NCBI GenBank assembly: GCA_018139225.1
Contig: JAGSNX010000002.1
Span: 62,001 to 126,000, forward strand
Length of the DNA stretch: 64,000 nucleotides
DNA from: Microvirga sp. SRT01
GTDB taxonomy: Bacteria > Pseudomonadota > Alphaproteobacteria > Sphingomonadales > Sphingomonadaceae
Direction: 5' to 3'
Shown here: piece after piece, positions 43,955 through 52,960 of the stretch
Layout of the letters: each line of letters starts with the position of its first letter
How positions within the stretch are numbered: the first letter of the stretch is position 1
The notes under the pieces: generated by a model
Told to the model about the DNA's origin: nothing
What the model saw: only the letters and a program-made list of their open reading frames with translations
Databases searched by the model: none
Position numbers and translations under genes: made by a program

Positions 43955-45264
43955 CGTCCCTCCGGCTTGGTGACGAGCGGCAGGATCAGCGTCACCTGCG
44001 CGCCGCCTTCGCGCCGATTTGCGGCCTCCAGACGCCCACCGGAGCGGCGCGCGACGTTGCTGGCGAGGAACAGCCCCAGCCCGTGACCGGCACCCTTGCT
44101 GGAACGATAGGCCTTGCCGATCCCGGCAAGCTGCGTCTCCGTAAAGCCGGGTCCGCGATCCGATACCGTGATCGTCAGCCCCTCCGCGCCGATCGCTGCG
44201 GTCAGTTCGACCCCGCCGGGCGCCGCCTCCGCGGCGTTGTCGAGCAGGTTCCAGATCGCCTGCCGAAGCGATGCATCGGCAACCAATTGGGCGTCATCCA
44301 GATCGGCACGGCGGTAGGCCAGAGGGACGCCCGCATGCGTCGGCTGCCATGCGGCGGCGACCTCGTCGAGGAAGGCGCGTGCCGGGATGCTCGCCATCGC
44401 CTCGCCGCGGGGTTCGCCGGCGGAGTGGAGGATGTCGCTGACGATTGCCTTGCAGCGTTCGACTTCCGCCTGCATCTCCTCCAGTTCACTCGCCAGTTCG
44501 GGATCGCGCGCCAGCTTCGGCATGCGCCGCCAATCGCTGAGGATCACCGACAGCGACGCGAGCGGCGTGCCGAGTTCATGCGCCGCGCCGCTGGCGAACA
44601 GGCCCATTCGCACGATGCCGTCCTCCTCCGCCGCATATTGGCGCAGGTCGGCGAGGTACTCGTCGCGGGCGCGGAGATTGCGGCTGATACGGGTGATGAA
44701 CAGCACCAGCAGCGTCGCGATCATTGCGAACGCCAGCCATGCGCCGAGTGTGTAGAGGTCGCCCTCCTCCGGCAGCAGCCCGACCGGGTACACCAGCGGC
44801 ACGCTCCGCATCGTCAGCCCGGCGTAGCAAAGGCTGGTCGCGGCGACGAGGACCCACACCGACCACGTTTCGAGCAGGATCGCGCCCAGCACGACCTGAA
44901 GCAGGTACAGCGAGATGAAGGGATTGGTCGCGCCGCCGCTCCAGTAGAGTTGCGCGGTCAGCACCGCCATGTCGAACAGCAGCGCCAGCATGATCTGGCC
45001 GTTGGTGATCCGGTGCCGCGCGAGCAGACCGACGATCGCCAGGTTCACGACCGCGATCAGCGCTACCGCTCCCAGCATCGGGGCGAGCGGCAGGGGCACG
45101 CGCAGGACGACGCCGACGAACAGGATCGTCAGCAGCTGCCCAGCGCCGGCGATCCAGCGCAATTGCACCAGCTGGCGCATATTCTCCGCCGCCGTCGTTT
45201 CCGGCGACAGCGCCTCGCGCGTGGCAAGGCGCGGGCGGGTCAGCGCGAGCAGGGGCCGGTCCAT
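43951..45264 (-). CDS. regB: RegB/PrrB/ActS-type redox sensor histidine kinase
   Basis: 437 residues from ATG 45264-45262, which shares one base with the upstream stop (TGATG). Six hydrophobic helices (about 36-190) contain GGATNPF at 110-116, the quinone-binding signature of RegB. The kinase core has AAHELGTPL (H229) and a redox-type cysteine C271 in VERCKAIVSDIL, as in RegB. The ATPase N and G boxes (NLLDNAAEAA; GAGHGLGLFLA) are present. It should sense the ubiquinone pool and control RegA. It is cotranscribed with the cyo oxidase genes. Confidence 0.92.
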   Translation of the reverse strand: MDRPLLALTRPRLATREALSPETTAAENMRQLVQLRWIAGAGQLLTILFVGVVLRVPLPLAPMLGAVALIAVVNLAIVGLLARHRITNGQIMLALLFDMAVLTAQLYWSGGATNPFISLYLLQVVLGAILLETWSVWVLVAATSLCYAGLTMRSVPLVYPVGLLPEEGDLYTLGAWLAFAMIATLLVLFITRISRNLRARDEYLADLRQYAAEEDGIVRMGLFASGAAHELGTPLASLSVILSDWRRMPKLARDPELASELEEMQAEVERCKAIVSDILHSAGEPRGEAMASIPARAFLDEVAAAWQPTHAGVPLAYRRADLDDAQLVADASLRQAIWNLLDNAAEAAPGGVELTAAIGAEGLTITVSDRGPGFTETQLAGIGKAYRSSKGAGHGLGLFLASNVARRSGGRLEAANRREGGAQVTLILPLVTKPEGR

Positions 45265-45950
45265 CACTGCGTGCCCTCCTTCCGCCACGTCATCACCGCA
45301 CCTGCGACCGACAGGGCGGCCAACGCGAACCATGTCAGCGCATAGACGAGATGATTGTTGCGGAAGGCAATGACGGTCAGGCCGCCGACCGGATAGCCGC
45401 CGGGGTTGGGCGTCGCGTCGGCGTCGAGGAAGAAGGGCGCGGTGTCGCGCAATCCTCGTGCGCGCGCGATCGCCGCCACGTCGCGCGAGTACCAGCGGCC
45501 GGCGGCGGGGTCGTTGCTGCGCAGGAAGCCGCCGCCCGGCTCGGTGGTGCGGAGCAGGCCGGTGATCGTCACCGGATCGTTCGACCGTGCAGCCTGCCGC
45601 GTTTTCGGGTCACGCCGCTCGTTCGGAACGAAACCGCGATTGACGAGCAGCGTCGTGGTGTCGGTCCTGAGCGGTGTCATCACCCACCATCCGGGGCCAT
45701 AGTCTGTCACCGCCTGCACCAGCGTCTCACGGTCGTTCAGCAGCGTGCCGGTGACGCGAACCCGGCGATAGCTCTGATCCTCGCGCCACGCAGCGCGCGG
45801 CGGCAGCGGGGCGGGGGCGGCGGTGGAGCGCGCCGTCACCCGCCCGATCAGGTCCAGCTTCCATGCCCGCCGCTCGACCTGCCAAACCCCCAGCGCCGCG
45901 AAGGCGAACGCCAGGAGCACGCAAAGGCCGAGCAACAGGCGGCGCTTCAT
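45264..45950 (-). CDS. SURF1 family protein
   Basis: 228 residues from ATG 45950-45948, overlapping the CyoD stop (ATGA). Two membrane helices at the ends (LLLGLCVLLAFAFAALGVWQVERR; LVYALTWFALAALSVAGAVM) enclose a beta-rich domain with DYGPGWWVMTPLRT and LLVNRGFVPNERR, the SURF1 pattern. SURF1 helps insert heme and assemble aa3-type oxidases; linkage to a bo3-type oxidase operon is seen in Sphingomonas and others. It ends one base into the regB start. Confidence 0.93.
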   Translation of the reverse strand: MKRRLLLGLCVLLAFAFAALGVWQVERRAWKLDLIGRVTARSTAAPAPLPPRAAWREDQSYRRVRVTGTLLNDRETLVQAVTDYGPGWWVMTPLRTDTTTLLVNRGFVPNERRDPKTRQAARSNDPVTITGLLRTTEPGGGFLRSNDPAAGRWYSRDVAAIARARGLRDTAPFFLDADATPNPGGYPVGGLTVIAFRNNHLVYALTWFALAALSVAGAVMTWRKEGTQ

Positions 45951-46306
45951 GGCATTTCGGTCATGCCGGCGCCGGTCATCGGCATCATGTTGCCGTTCAG
46001 GTGGAACATGATCCACATCGACCCGCTGATGACGATCGCCACGATGACGATCGTGAAGATCAGTGCGATCATCGTCCATCCCCCTTCGGAGCGTGAATTG
46101 ACGTGCAGGAAGCAGGTCGTGTGGACGACGATCTGAACGAAGGCGAGGGCGATGATCGCCAGCGCGGTCGCCTGCGCGTCGACCAGCACCCCCGTCATCA
46201 CCAGCCAGAACGGGATCGCCGTCAACGCCGCCGACAGCGCGAAGCCGATCAGGTAGGTGCGACGCGAGCCGTGGCTGCCGGCGGCAGGGTGGGTGTCGTG
46301 GCTCAT
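45947..46306 (-). CDS. cyoD: Cytochrome o ubiquinol oxidase subunit IV
   Basis: 119 residues from ATG 46306-46304. Three helices with RRTYLIGFALSAALTAIPFWLVM and VQIVVHTTCFLHVN, a typical CyoD. It supports assembly of the copper centre of the oxidase. The gene overlaps cyoC (ATGA) and the SURF1 gene (ATGA). Confidence 0.93.
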   Translation of the reverse strand: MSHDTHPAAGSHGSRRTYLIGFALSAALTAIPFWLVMTGVLVDAQATALAIIALAFVQIVVHTTCFLHVNSRSEGGWTMIALIFTIVIVAIVISGSMWIMFHLNGNMMPMTGAGMTEMP

Positions 46307-46935
46307 CGCAGCACTCCGAGCAGGTAGACGAAGGTAAAGACGCCGATCCAGACGACGTCGAGCAGATGCCAGAACATGCCGAGGCACATCAGGCGGCGGC
46401 GATTGTCCGCGTTCAGCCCGTGCAGGCTCATCTGCACCAGCATGACGCCGATCCAGATCAGGCCGCACAGGACGTGCAGCCCGTGCGTGCCGACCAGCGC
46501 GAAAAAGCCAGACAGGAACGCGCTGCGCTGCGGCGTCGCGCCCTCCGCGATCAGGCTGGCGAACTCGTACAGCTCGATCCCCACGAACGCCGCGCCGAAC
46601 AGCGCGGTGATGCCCAGCCACAGGCGCGTCGCGCCCGGCCGTTCCTCGTCCGCCGCGATCGCCGCCATGCCGAAGGTGATCGACGACAGCAGCAGCATCG
46701 CGGTGTTCACCGCCACCAGCGGCAGTTCGAAGATCTGGCGCGGGGCCGGACCGCCGGCATAGCTGGTGCTGAGCACGCCGTACGTCGCGAACAGCGTCGC
46801 GAAGATCAGCGCGTCGCTCATCAGGTAGATCCAGAAGCCGAGCGACGTGCTCGCTCCCGGACCGTGATGCTCCTCCTCGTCGATGACGTAGAAGCCGGGG
46901 GCCGCGCCGTCGGCGGTCATGCTGTGCGTCGACAT
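46303..46935 (-). CDS. cyoC: Cytochrome o ubiquinol oxidase subunit III
   Basis: 210 residues with five helices: STSLGFWIYLMSDALIFATLFATYGVL is the first, and GTHGLHVLCGLIWIGVMLVQM marks subunit III. It lies one base downstream of cyoB and overlaps cyoD by four. It is part of a quinol:O2 oxidoreductase in the inner membrane. Confidence 0.95.
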   Translation of the reverse strand: MSTHSMTADGAAPGFYVIDEEEHHGPGASTSLGFWIYLMSDALIFATLFATYGVLSTSYAGGPAPRQIFELPLVAVNTAMLLLSSITFGMAAIAADEERPGATRLWLGITALFGAAFVGIELYEFASLIAEGATPQRSAFLSGFFALVGTHGLHVLCGLIWIGVMLVQMSLHGLNADNRRRLMCLGMFWHLLDVVWIGVFTFVYLLGVLR

Positions 46936-46936
46936 A

Positions 46937-48931
46937 TCAGGCTCCCGCCGCCGCGAGGCTGGCTCGCTCGGCCTCCGCGACCTCGTCGGCCGGGATGTAG
47001 TAGTCGCGGTTGTAGTTGAACGTGTGGCCGATCGTCACCGCGATCAGTGCGACGAAGCTCAGGACCGCCAGCCACCAGATGTACCAGACCATCGCGAAGC
47101 CCAGCACCAGCGCGAGCCCCGACAGGATCACGCCCGTGCCGGTGTTGCGCGGCATGTGGATCGGGCGATAGCCGCCCGCGGGCCGCTCGTGCCCGCGCGA
47201 CTTCATGTCATACCACGCATCCAGGTCGTGGATGACGGGCGTGAACGCGAAGTTGTAGGCTGGTGGCGGCGAACTGGTCGACCATTCCAGCGTGCGGCCG
47301 TCCCACGGATCACCGGTGGTGTCGCGCAGCGCCTCGCGGTTCCTGATGCTGACCGCGATCTGGATCAGGAACGCGAGAATTCCGATCGCGATGATCCCCA
47401 CGCCGATCGCCGCGACGATGAAGAAGGGTTGCAGCGTCGGGTCCTCGAAATGGCGGACGCGGCGCGTCGTGCCCATCAGGCCGACGATATAGATCGGCGT
47501 CCAAGCGACCCAGTAACCGATCACCCAGCCCCAAAAGCTGACCTTCCCCCAGAACGGGTCGAGGCGGAAGCCGAACGCCTTGGGGAACCAGTAGTACATC
47601 CCCGCGAACAGCCCGAACACGACGCCGCCGATGATGACGTTGTGGAAATGTGCGACGAGGAACAGCGAGTTGTGGAGCACGAAGTCGGCGGGCGGCACCG
47701 CCAGCAGCACGCCGGTCATGCCGCCGACCGTGAAGGTCAGCAGGAACGCGACGGTCCACATCATCGGCAGCTCGAACCGGATCTGGCCACGGTACATCGT
47801 GAACAGCCAGTTGAAGATCTTGGCGCCCGTCGGGATCGAGATGACCATCGTCGCGATGCCGAAGAAGCTGTTGACGCTGGCCCCCGACCCCATCGTGAAG
47901 AAATGGTGCAGCCAGACGAGGAACGACAGGATCGTGATGACGACGGTGGCGTAGACCATCGACGAATAGCCGAACAGCCGCTTGCCCGAGAAGGTCGAGG
48001 TGATTTCCGAAAAGATGCCGAAGACCGGCAGGACCAGCACATAGACCTCCGGATGACCCCAGATCCACACGAGGTTCCAGTACATCATCGGGTTGCCGCC
48101 GAGATCGTTGGTGAAGAAGTTGGTGCCGACATACCGGTCCAGCATCAACAGCGCGAACGCCGCCGTCAGGATCGGGAAGATCGCGACCGCCAGCACGTTG
48201 CTGCACAAGGCGGTCCAGCAGAACACCGGCATCTTCATCATGGTCATGCCGGGCGCACGCATCTTGATGATCGTGGTGACCATGTTGATCGCCGACAACG
48301 TCGTGCCGACGCCCGCGATCTGAAGCGCCCAGAGATAATAATCCGGCCCGGTGTCCGGGCTGTTCTGGAGGTTCGACACGGGCACGTAGTTGAGCCAGCC
48401 GGCGCGACTGAACTCGCCCACGAACAGCGACACCATCACCAGCAGCGCGCCCGCGACGGTCAGCCAGAAGCTGAGATTGTTCAGGAACGGGAACGCCACG
48501 TCGCGCGCGCCGATTTGGAGCGGCATGACATAGTTGATGAGGCCGACGACCAGCGGGATCGCGACGAAGAAGATCATGATCGTGCCGTGCGCGGTGAAGA
48601 CCTGATCGTAATGGTGCGCGTTCAGATATCCGTCGCTGCCACCGAACGCGATCGCCTGTTGCAGGCGCATCATCACCGCATCGGCGAACCCGCGCAGCAG
48701 CATGATGATGCCGAGGATCATGTACATGATGCCGATCTTCTTGTGGTCGACGGACGTGAACCACTCCCGCCACAACCAGCCCCACAGGCGGTACTTCGTG
48801 ACGGCGAACAGCAGCGCGCTGCCCATCACCACGACGCCGGCGAAGGTGACGAGCAGGATCGGCTCGTGGATCGGGAAGGATTCGAAGCTCAGACGTCCGA
48901 AGATCGTCTTGAGAAGGGATGGATCGATCAT
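46937..48931 (-). CDS. cyoB: Cytochrome o ubiquinol oxidase subunit I
   Basis: 664 residues, full-length for CyoB. The heme-copper core motifs are present: [21 protein letters not shown] with a Cu_B His, [11 protein letters not shown] with the His pair, and [10 protein letters not shown] with the heme ligands. Fifteen helices include the extra N- and C-terminal ones of the bo3 type. It reduces O2 to water with protons pumped. Its start is 15 bases downstream of the cyoA stop. Confidence 0.96.
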   Translation of the reverse strand: MIDPSLLKTIFGRLSFESFPIHEPILLVTFAGVVVMGSALLFAVTKYRLWGWLWREWFTSVDHKKIGIMYMILGIIMLLRGFADAVMMRLQQAIAFGGSDGYLNAHHYDQVFTAHGTIMIFFVAIPLVVGLINYVMPLQIGARDVAFPFLNNLSFWLTVAGALLVMVSLFVGEFSRAGWLNYVPVSNLQNSPDTGPDYYLWALQIAGVGTTLSAINMVTTIIKMRAPGMTMMKMPVFCWTALCSNVLAVAIFPILTAAFALLMLDRYVGTNFFTNDLGGNPMMYWNLVWIWGHPEVYVLVLPVFGIFSEITSTFSGKRLFGYSSMVYATVVITILSFLVWLHHFFTMGSGASVNSFFGIATMVISIPTGAKIFNWLFTMYRGQIRFELPMMWTVAFLLTFTVGGMTGVLLAVPPADFVLHNSLFLVAHFHNVIIGGVVFGLFAGMYYWFPKAFGFRLDPFWGKVSFWGWVIGYWVAWTPIYIVGLMGTTRRVRHFEDPTLQPFFIVAAIGVGIIAIGILAFLIQIAVSIRNREALRDTTGDPWDGRTLEWSTSSPPPAYNFAFTPVIHDLDAWYDMKSRGHERPAGGYRPIHMPRNTGTGVILSGLALVLGFAMVWYIWWLAVLSFVALIAVTIGHTFNYNRDYYIPADEVAEAERASLAAAGA

Positions 48932-48946
48932 GATGGCTCCGGCGGC

Positions 48947-50218
48947 TTAGCCGCGGGCCGTCCGGGCGATGCCCGGTACGGTCGGCAGAAGGAAGGACAT
49001 GTCGCGGTTGCGCGGGCTGTCGGGCTGCGTCGACCCCGGCGCGCCGGGTTTGCGCTCCTTGGTGACGTTCGGGGCAGGGGCGATCTCGTCCGCGTCCTTG
49101 AACAATGCGCCCTTGGGCTTGGTGCCGCGCGGCGGTTCCGCGGTGTCGCGCCCCTGCGGCATGCCCGAACCGACACGCATGTCGTGCGGATCGCCGCCGC
49201 CTGCCCGCTGGTCGCGCATCATCACGTCGCTCATGCAGGGCGTGCCGGGGCGGACGCAGCGATTATAGACCTTGTCGAACAGCCCCGGCTGGAACGCGGC
49301 GAAGCGGATCGCCGGCACCTTCTCGCTGGGCCGTTCGAGCTGGAGGTAGGCGGGCGTCGACAGCGACCGGCCGCTCGCCTTCGCGTCGCTGACGAACCGC
49401 GCAAAGCCCGCCGCGTCGACGCCGCGCAGCTTGAAGCGCATGTCGCTGAAACCCGCGCCGCTATAATTGGCCGAGAAGCCCTCGAACTCGCCCGGCTTGT
49501 TCAACACCGCGTGCAGCGTGCTGCGCATGCCGGGCATGGCGTAGACCATCCCCGCCAGCGTCGGCGCGTAGAAGCTGTTCATCATGTTGGTCGAGGTGAT
49601 GTCGAACCGCACCTGCCGATCGACCGGCAGCACCAGTTCGTTGACCGTCGCGATGCCCTGTTCCGGATAGATGAACAGCCACTTCCAGTCCATCGCGACG
49701 ACCTGCACCAGCATCGGCACCTGCTTTTTGTCGATTGGCTTGCCCGCCGCCACGCGGTCGAGCGGGCGGAACGGGTCGAGCAGGTGCGTGCTGGACCAGG
49801 TCAGCGCGCCGAGCGCGATGATGATGAGCAGCGGCGCGGACCAGATCACGAGTTCCAGCGAGGTCGAATGGTCGAACTTCGGATCGTAGGTCGCGTCGCG
49901 ATTGCCCTTGCGATAGCGCCACGCGAACAGCACGATCAGGATCAGCACCGGTACGATGATGATGAGCATCAGCCCGGTCGACGCGTAGATCAGGTTGCGC
50001 TGTTGCAGCGCCACGTCGCCCGCGGGGTTCAGCACCGCATGCTGGCAGCCGGCCAGAGCGAGCAGCGGGATGAGACCGAGACGGCGGAGCGCACCTTGGC
50101 TTACCCTGCGACCTTTCGCCTCTTCCTTCCGTTCGTCTCGAGTAGCCGTCGAGCCCGTCGAGACGGCGTATCGAGAGAGTAGACCGAAGCGCGTTTCGCG
50201 GCCCCTGTCTCTCGACAC
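48947..50218 (-). CDS. cyoA: Cytochrome o ubiquinol oxidase subunit II (start uncertain)
   Basis: The recognised protein starts with a lipoprotein signal (RRLGLIPLLALAGC-QH), two helices (ASTGLMLIIIVPVLILIVLF; LELVIWSAPLLIIIALGAL) and a cupredoxin domain (MDWKWLFIYPEQGIATVNELVLP) without Cu_A ligands, as in CyoA. The C-terminus is extended by about 80 polar residues. No ATG, GTG or TTG lies in frame between the signal peptide and the palindromic element at 50128-50258; the closest is GTG 50218, inside the element, then ATGs at 50308 and 50344. So the N-terminus is uncertain. Coordinates use GTG 50218. Confidence 0.85.
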   Translation of the reverse strand: MSRDRGRETRFGLLSRYAVSTGSTATRDERKEEAKGRRVSQGALRRLGLIPLLALAGCQHAVLNPAGDVALQQRNLIYASTGLMLIIIVPVLILIVLFAWRYRKGNRDATYDPKFDHSTSLELVIWSAPLLIIIALGALTWSSTHLLDPFRPLDRVAAGKPIDKKQVPMLVQVVAMDWKWLFIYPEQGIATVNELVLPVDRQVRFDITSTNMMNSFYAPTLAGMVYAMPGMRSTLHAVLNKPGEFEGFSANYSGAGFSDMRFKLRGVDAAGFARFVSDAKASGRSLSTPAYLQLERPSEKVPAIRFAAFQPGLFDKVYNRCVRPGTPCMSDVMMRDQRAGGGDPHDMRVGSGMPQGRDTAEPPRGTKPKGALFKDADEIAPAPNVTKERKPGAPGSTQPDSPRNRDMSFLLPTVPGIARTARG

Positions 50219-50258
50219 GGGCTCTCGACAAGCTCGATCCCTGCTCGAGACGAACGGA
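50128..50258. repeat. Palindromic element with 15-base terminal inverted repeats, family D
   Basis: A 131-base element with perfect 15-base terminal inverted repeats: TCCGTTCGTCTCGAG (50128-50142) and its complement at 50244-50258. The interior holds further inverted ctcgac/gtcgag motifs. No target-site duplication is clear. It lies directly upstream of the cyoA signal peptide and covers the region where its start codon should be. It looks like a REP- or MITE-type element. Confidence 0.7.
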
Positions 50259-50458
50259 GGCCGGGAGCCGGACAATGCGGTAGGTGGGACGGACGGGTGT
50301 TCGCGCATGATGGCCCGATACGACCCCAGCGGCCGCGGCCCCATTGGACATTTTGTCCAATCCCGTCATCCGTCGATCGCGGGCAAAGGGGCGCTATGGT
50401 AGCCCGTGGGCTGCGCGACGCAGAAGAGCGGCCCGGTGCCGCAGGAGCATGACGGACG

Positions 50459-51805
50459 ATGACAGCCTCCACCGCGAATGCGACCTCGACGCCGCTCGAA
50501 CGCGATGCGCGCCTCGTCAATGCGGGTGTCGGCCATGATGGCGGGCACCGCATCGCACCGGGCGAGATCGCGATTGGCGTGATCGTTGGGCGGACCAGCG
50601 AGTTCTTCGACTTCTTCGTCTACGCGCTCGCCTCCGTGCTGGTCTTTCCGAAGCTGATCTTCCCCTATGTCGATGCGGTCACCGGCACGCTCTATTCGTT
50701 CGCGCTGTTCGCGCTGGCGTTCGTGGCGCGGCCGTTCGGCACGCTGCTGTTCATGTGGATCGACCGGATGCACGGGCGCGGCGTCAAGTTGACGCTGGCG
50801 CTGTTCCTGCTCGGCGGGTCGACGATGGCGATCTCGCTGCTGCCCAGCTACGCGCAGGTCGGCCCGGTCGCGGCGGTGCTGCTGGGGTTGTTCCGCTTCT
50901 GTCAGGGCGTCGCGCTGGGTGGGGCGTGGGACGGGCTGCCGTCGCTGCTGTCGCTCAACGCGCCGGAGGAGAAGCGCGGCTGGTACGCGATGATCCCGCA
51001 ACTCGGCGCGCCGCTCGGCCTGCTCGTGGCGGTGGCGCTGTTCGGCTATCTGCTGGCGATCCTGTCGCCGGAGGATTTCCTGGCCTGGGGCTGGCGCTAT
51101 CCGTTCTTCGTGGTGCTGGCGATCAACGTCGTCGCGCTGTTCGCGCGGCTGCGGCTGGTCGCGACGCCGGAGTTCACGCGCCTGTTCGAAAGCCGCGAAT
51201 TGCAGCCGTCGCCCGCCTTCGCGACGCTGTTCAGCGAGTGGCGGACGATCGTGCTCGGCGCGTTCGCCCCGCTCGCCAGTTTCGCGCTGTTCCACCTCGT
51301 CACGGTGTTCCCGCTGTCATGGGTGACGCTCTATGCGGGCGAAACGCCGGTGCGCTTCCTGATGATCGAGGCGGCGGGTGCGGTGGTCGGCGTGCTGGCG
51401 ATCCTCGCCTCGGGCCTGATCGCGGACCGGGTGGGCCGGCGCGCGGTGCTGGGCGTGTCGGCGGTGCTGATCGGTGCCTATTCCGGCTTCGCGCCGCAAC
51501 TGCTGGGCGCGGGCGGGTTCGGCGAGACCATCTACATGCTCGGCGGATTCGTCCTGCTGGGACTGGCGTTCGGTCAGTCCTCGGGGGCGGTCAACGACCG
51601 GTTCCCGGTACAGCACCGCTATACCGGCGCGGCGATCGTCGCCAATTCGGCGTGGCTGATCGGGGCCGGCTTCGCGCCGCTGATCGCGCTGTTCCTCGCC
51701 AGCCGGGTCGGGCTGTGGTCGGTCGGCGCGTATCTGCTGTCGGGCGCGATCTGCACACTGGCCGCGCTGGGATGGAACAAGGATTGGGCGCGGCGGAGTG
51801 CCTGA
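50459..51805 (+). CDS. MFS transporter (metabolite:H+ symporter-like)
   Basis: 448 residues from ATG 50459. Twelve predicted helices with GRTSEFFDFFVYALASVLVFPKL at the start and LFRFCQGVALGGAWDGL, typical of the metabolite:H+ symporter group. Transported compound is unknown. It is divergent from the cyo operon. Another MFS of the same group lies at 52961. Confidence 0.88.
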   Translation: MTASTANATSTPLERDARLVNAGVGHDGGHRIAPGEIAIGVIVGRTSEFFDFFVYALASVLVFPKLIFPYVDAVTGTLYSFALFALAFVARPFGTLLFMWIDRMHGRGVKLTLALFLLGGSTMAISLLPSYAQVGPVAAVLLGLFRFCQGVALGGAWDGLPSLLSLNAPEEKRGWYAMIPQLGAPLGLLVAVALFGYLLAILSPEDFLAWGWRYPFFVVLAINVVALFARLRLVATPEFTRLFESRELQPSPAFATLFSEWRTIVLGAFAPLASFALFHLVTVFPLSWVTLYAGETPVRFLMIEAAGAVVGVLAILASGLIADRVGRRAVLGVSAVLIGAYSGFAPQLLGAGGFGETIYMLGGFVLLGLAFGQSSGAVNDRFPVQHRYTGAAIVANSAWLIGAGFAPLIALFLASRVGLWSVGAYLLSGAICTLAALGWNKDWARRSA

Positions 51806-51823
51806 ATGAGGGGCACGCTTTAG

Positions 51824-51922
51824 CCCCTCCCCTTCAGTGGAGGGGTTGGGGTGGGGCCTCTCCACAGGCGACCTGCTCGCGGCACCGCCCCACCCCCAGC
51901 CCCTCCCCTGAACGGGAGGGGA
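51824..51922. repeat. Palindromic intergenic repeat, family E
   Basis: About 34-base inverted arms (cccctccccttcagtgg... and its near complement ending gaacgggagggg) around a 30-base loop. It lies between the MFS gene and the convergent phosphatase gene and could terminate both. Confidence 0.7.
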
Positions 51923-51961
51923 GAAGATGCAAGTCCTCGCCTGACGACAGAGAAGCGGGCG

Positions 51962-52810
51962 TTATCGAAAGCTGACGGCGGCCGTGACGGGGAAGTGATC
52001 GGACGGATAGGTCGTCCCCAGGTGGAATGTGCCCGTCTCCAGCGTCCCAACCTTGAACCCGCGGACGAACAGGTAGTCGATCCGGCGATCCGGGTTGCCC
52101 GTGAAGTCGTGGAACGTATTCTCCGGACCGCGGACCTGCGTCGCCGCCGTCCGTGCGTCGGTCAGCGCCTTGGCGAAGCGCTTGTACGCCGCCGTCTCGG
52201 GTCGTGCGTTCATGTCGCCCGCCACGATCACGGGCAATCCCGCCGCCAGCTTCGGCAGGCGGGCAAGGATCGTTGCGACGGCACGGTCGCGCGCGTCGTC
52301 GTCCTGATCGCGGTGAGCCAGATGCGTGTCGACGAATACGAACCGCTTCCGCTGCTTGCCCGAGGTCGGCTTGTCCAGCGTCTCGAACACCGCCCAGGTC
52401 GCCATGCGCGGCAGGTCGGTGCCCCAGCTGGAGCTGCCGACGACGTCGGGAGTCTCGGACAGCCAGAAATCACCCTGTCGGACGAGGCGCAGCCGGTCGG
52501 GGCGATAGATTACGCCCATATGTTCGTCCTTGTGCTCGCCCCGCCGGTCGCGTCCGAACCAGCGATAGCCGGGCAGCGCGCGGACCAGATCGTCGCCCTG
52601 CCGCTGCAACAGCTCCTGCGTCCCGATCAGGTCGGGCCGCGCCTGTTTCAGCAACGCGATCATCACCGGCCGCCGCAGAGGCCAAGCCTGCGGCCCCTCG
52701 TCGGAGGCATAGCGGACGTTGAAGGTCATCACCTTCAGCGTCTGGGCCGTGGCCGCGCTCGGCGAGAGCACGAGTGCTGGCAGCAGGAGATGCAGGAACC
52801 GGTTCAACAT
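51962..52810 (-). CDS. Endonuclease/exonuclease/phosphatase family protein (exported)
   Basis: 282 residues from ATG 52810-52808 with RBS aaggagag. Signal peptide MLNRFLHLLLPALVLSPSAATAQ. The EEP fold signatures are present: MTFNVRYASDEGP, GTQELLQRQ with the metal-binding Glu, DTHLAHRD, VAGDMNARPET, and YPSDHFPVTA with the catalytic Asp-His. It may act on phosphodiesters or phosphomonoesters in the periplasm; substrate unknown. A longer frame to 52852 is disfavoured by the RBS. Confidence 0.9.
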   Translation of the reverse strand: MLNRFLHLLLPALVLSPSAATAQTLKVMTFNVRYASDEGPQAWPLRRPVMIALLKQARPDLIGTQELLQRQGDDLVRALPGYRWFGRDRRGEHKDEHMGVIYRPDRLRLVRQGDFWLSETPDVVGSSSWGTDLPRMATWAVFETLDKPTSGKQRKRFVFVDTHLAHRDQDDDARDRAVATILARLPKLAAGLPVIVAGDMNARPETAAYKRFAKALTDARTAATQVRGPENTFHDFTGNPDRRIDYLFVRGFKVGTLETGTFHLGTTYPSDHFPVTAAVSFR

Positions 52811-52960
52811 CACTCTCCTTCGAGCGTGGGGGATCGTAGCGCTCTTAGCCACCGCCGCGACGGTCAGGCCAGCTCTGCTTCCATTTCGCGACGATGATAG
52901 CCGCGGGTGGTCTTCGTCGCCGAACTGCGCTTAGATCGCGGCAATTCGGGGGAGAGCATG

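Noticed and set aside
46919..50182. Open frame of about 1087 codons on the plus strand
   Set aside because: Antisense shadow of cyoA-cyoB; Asp/His/Arg-rich nonsense pattern.
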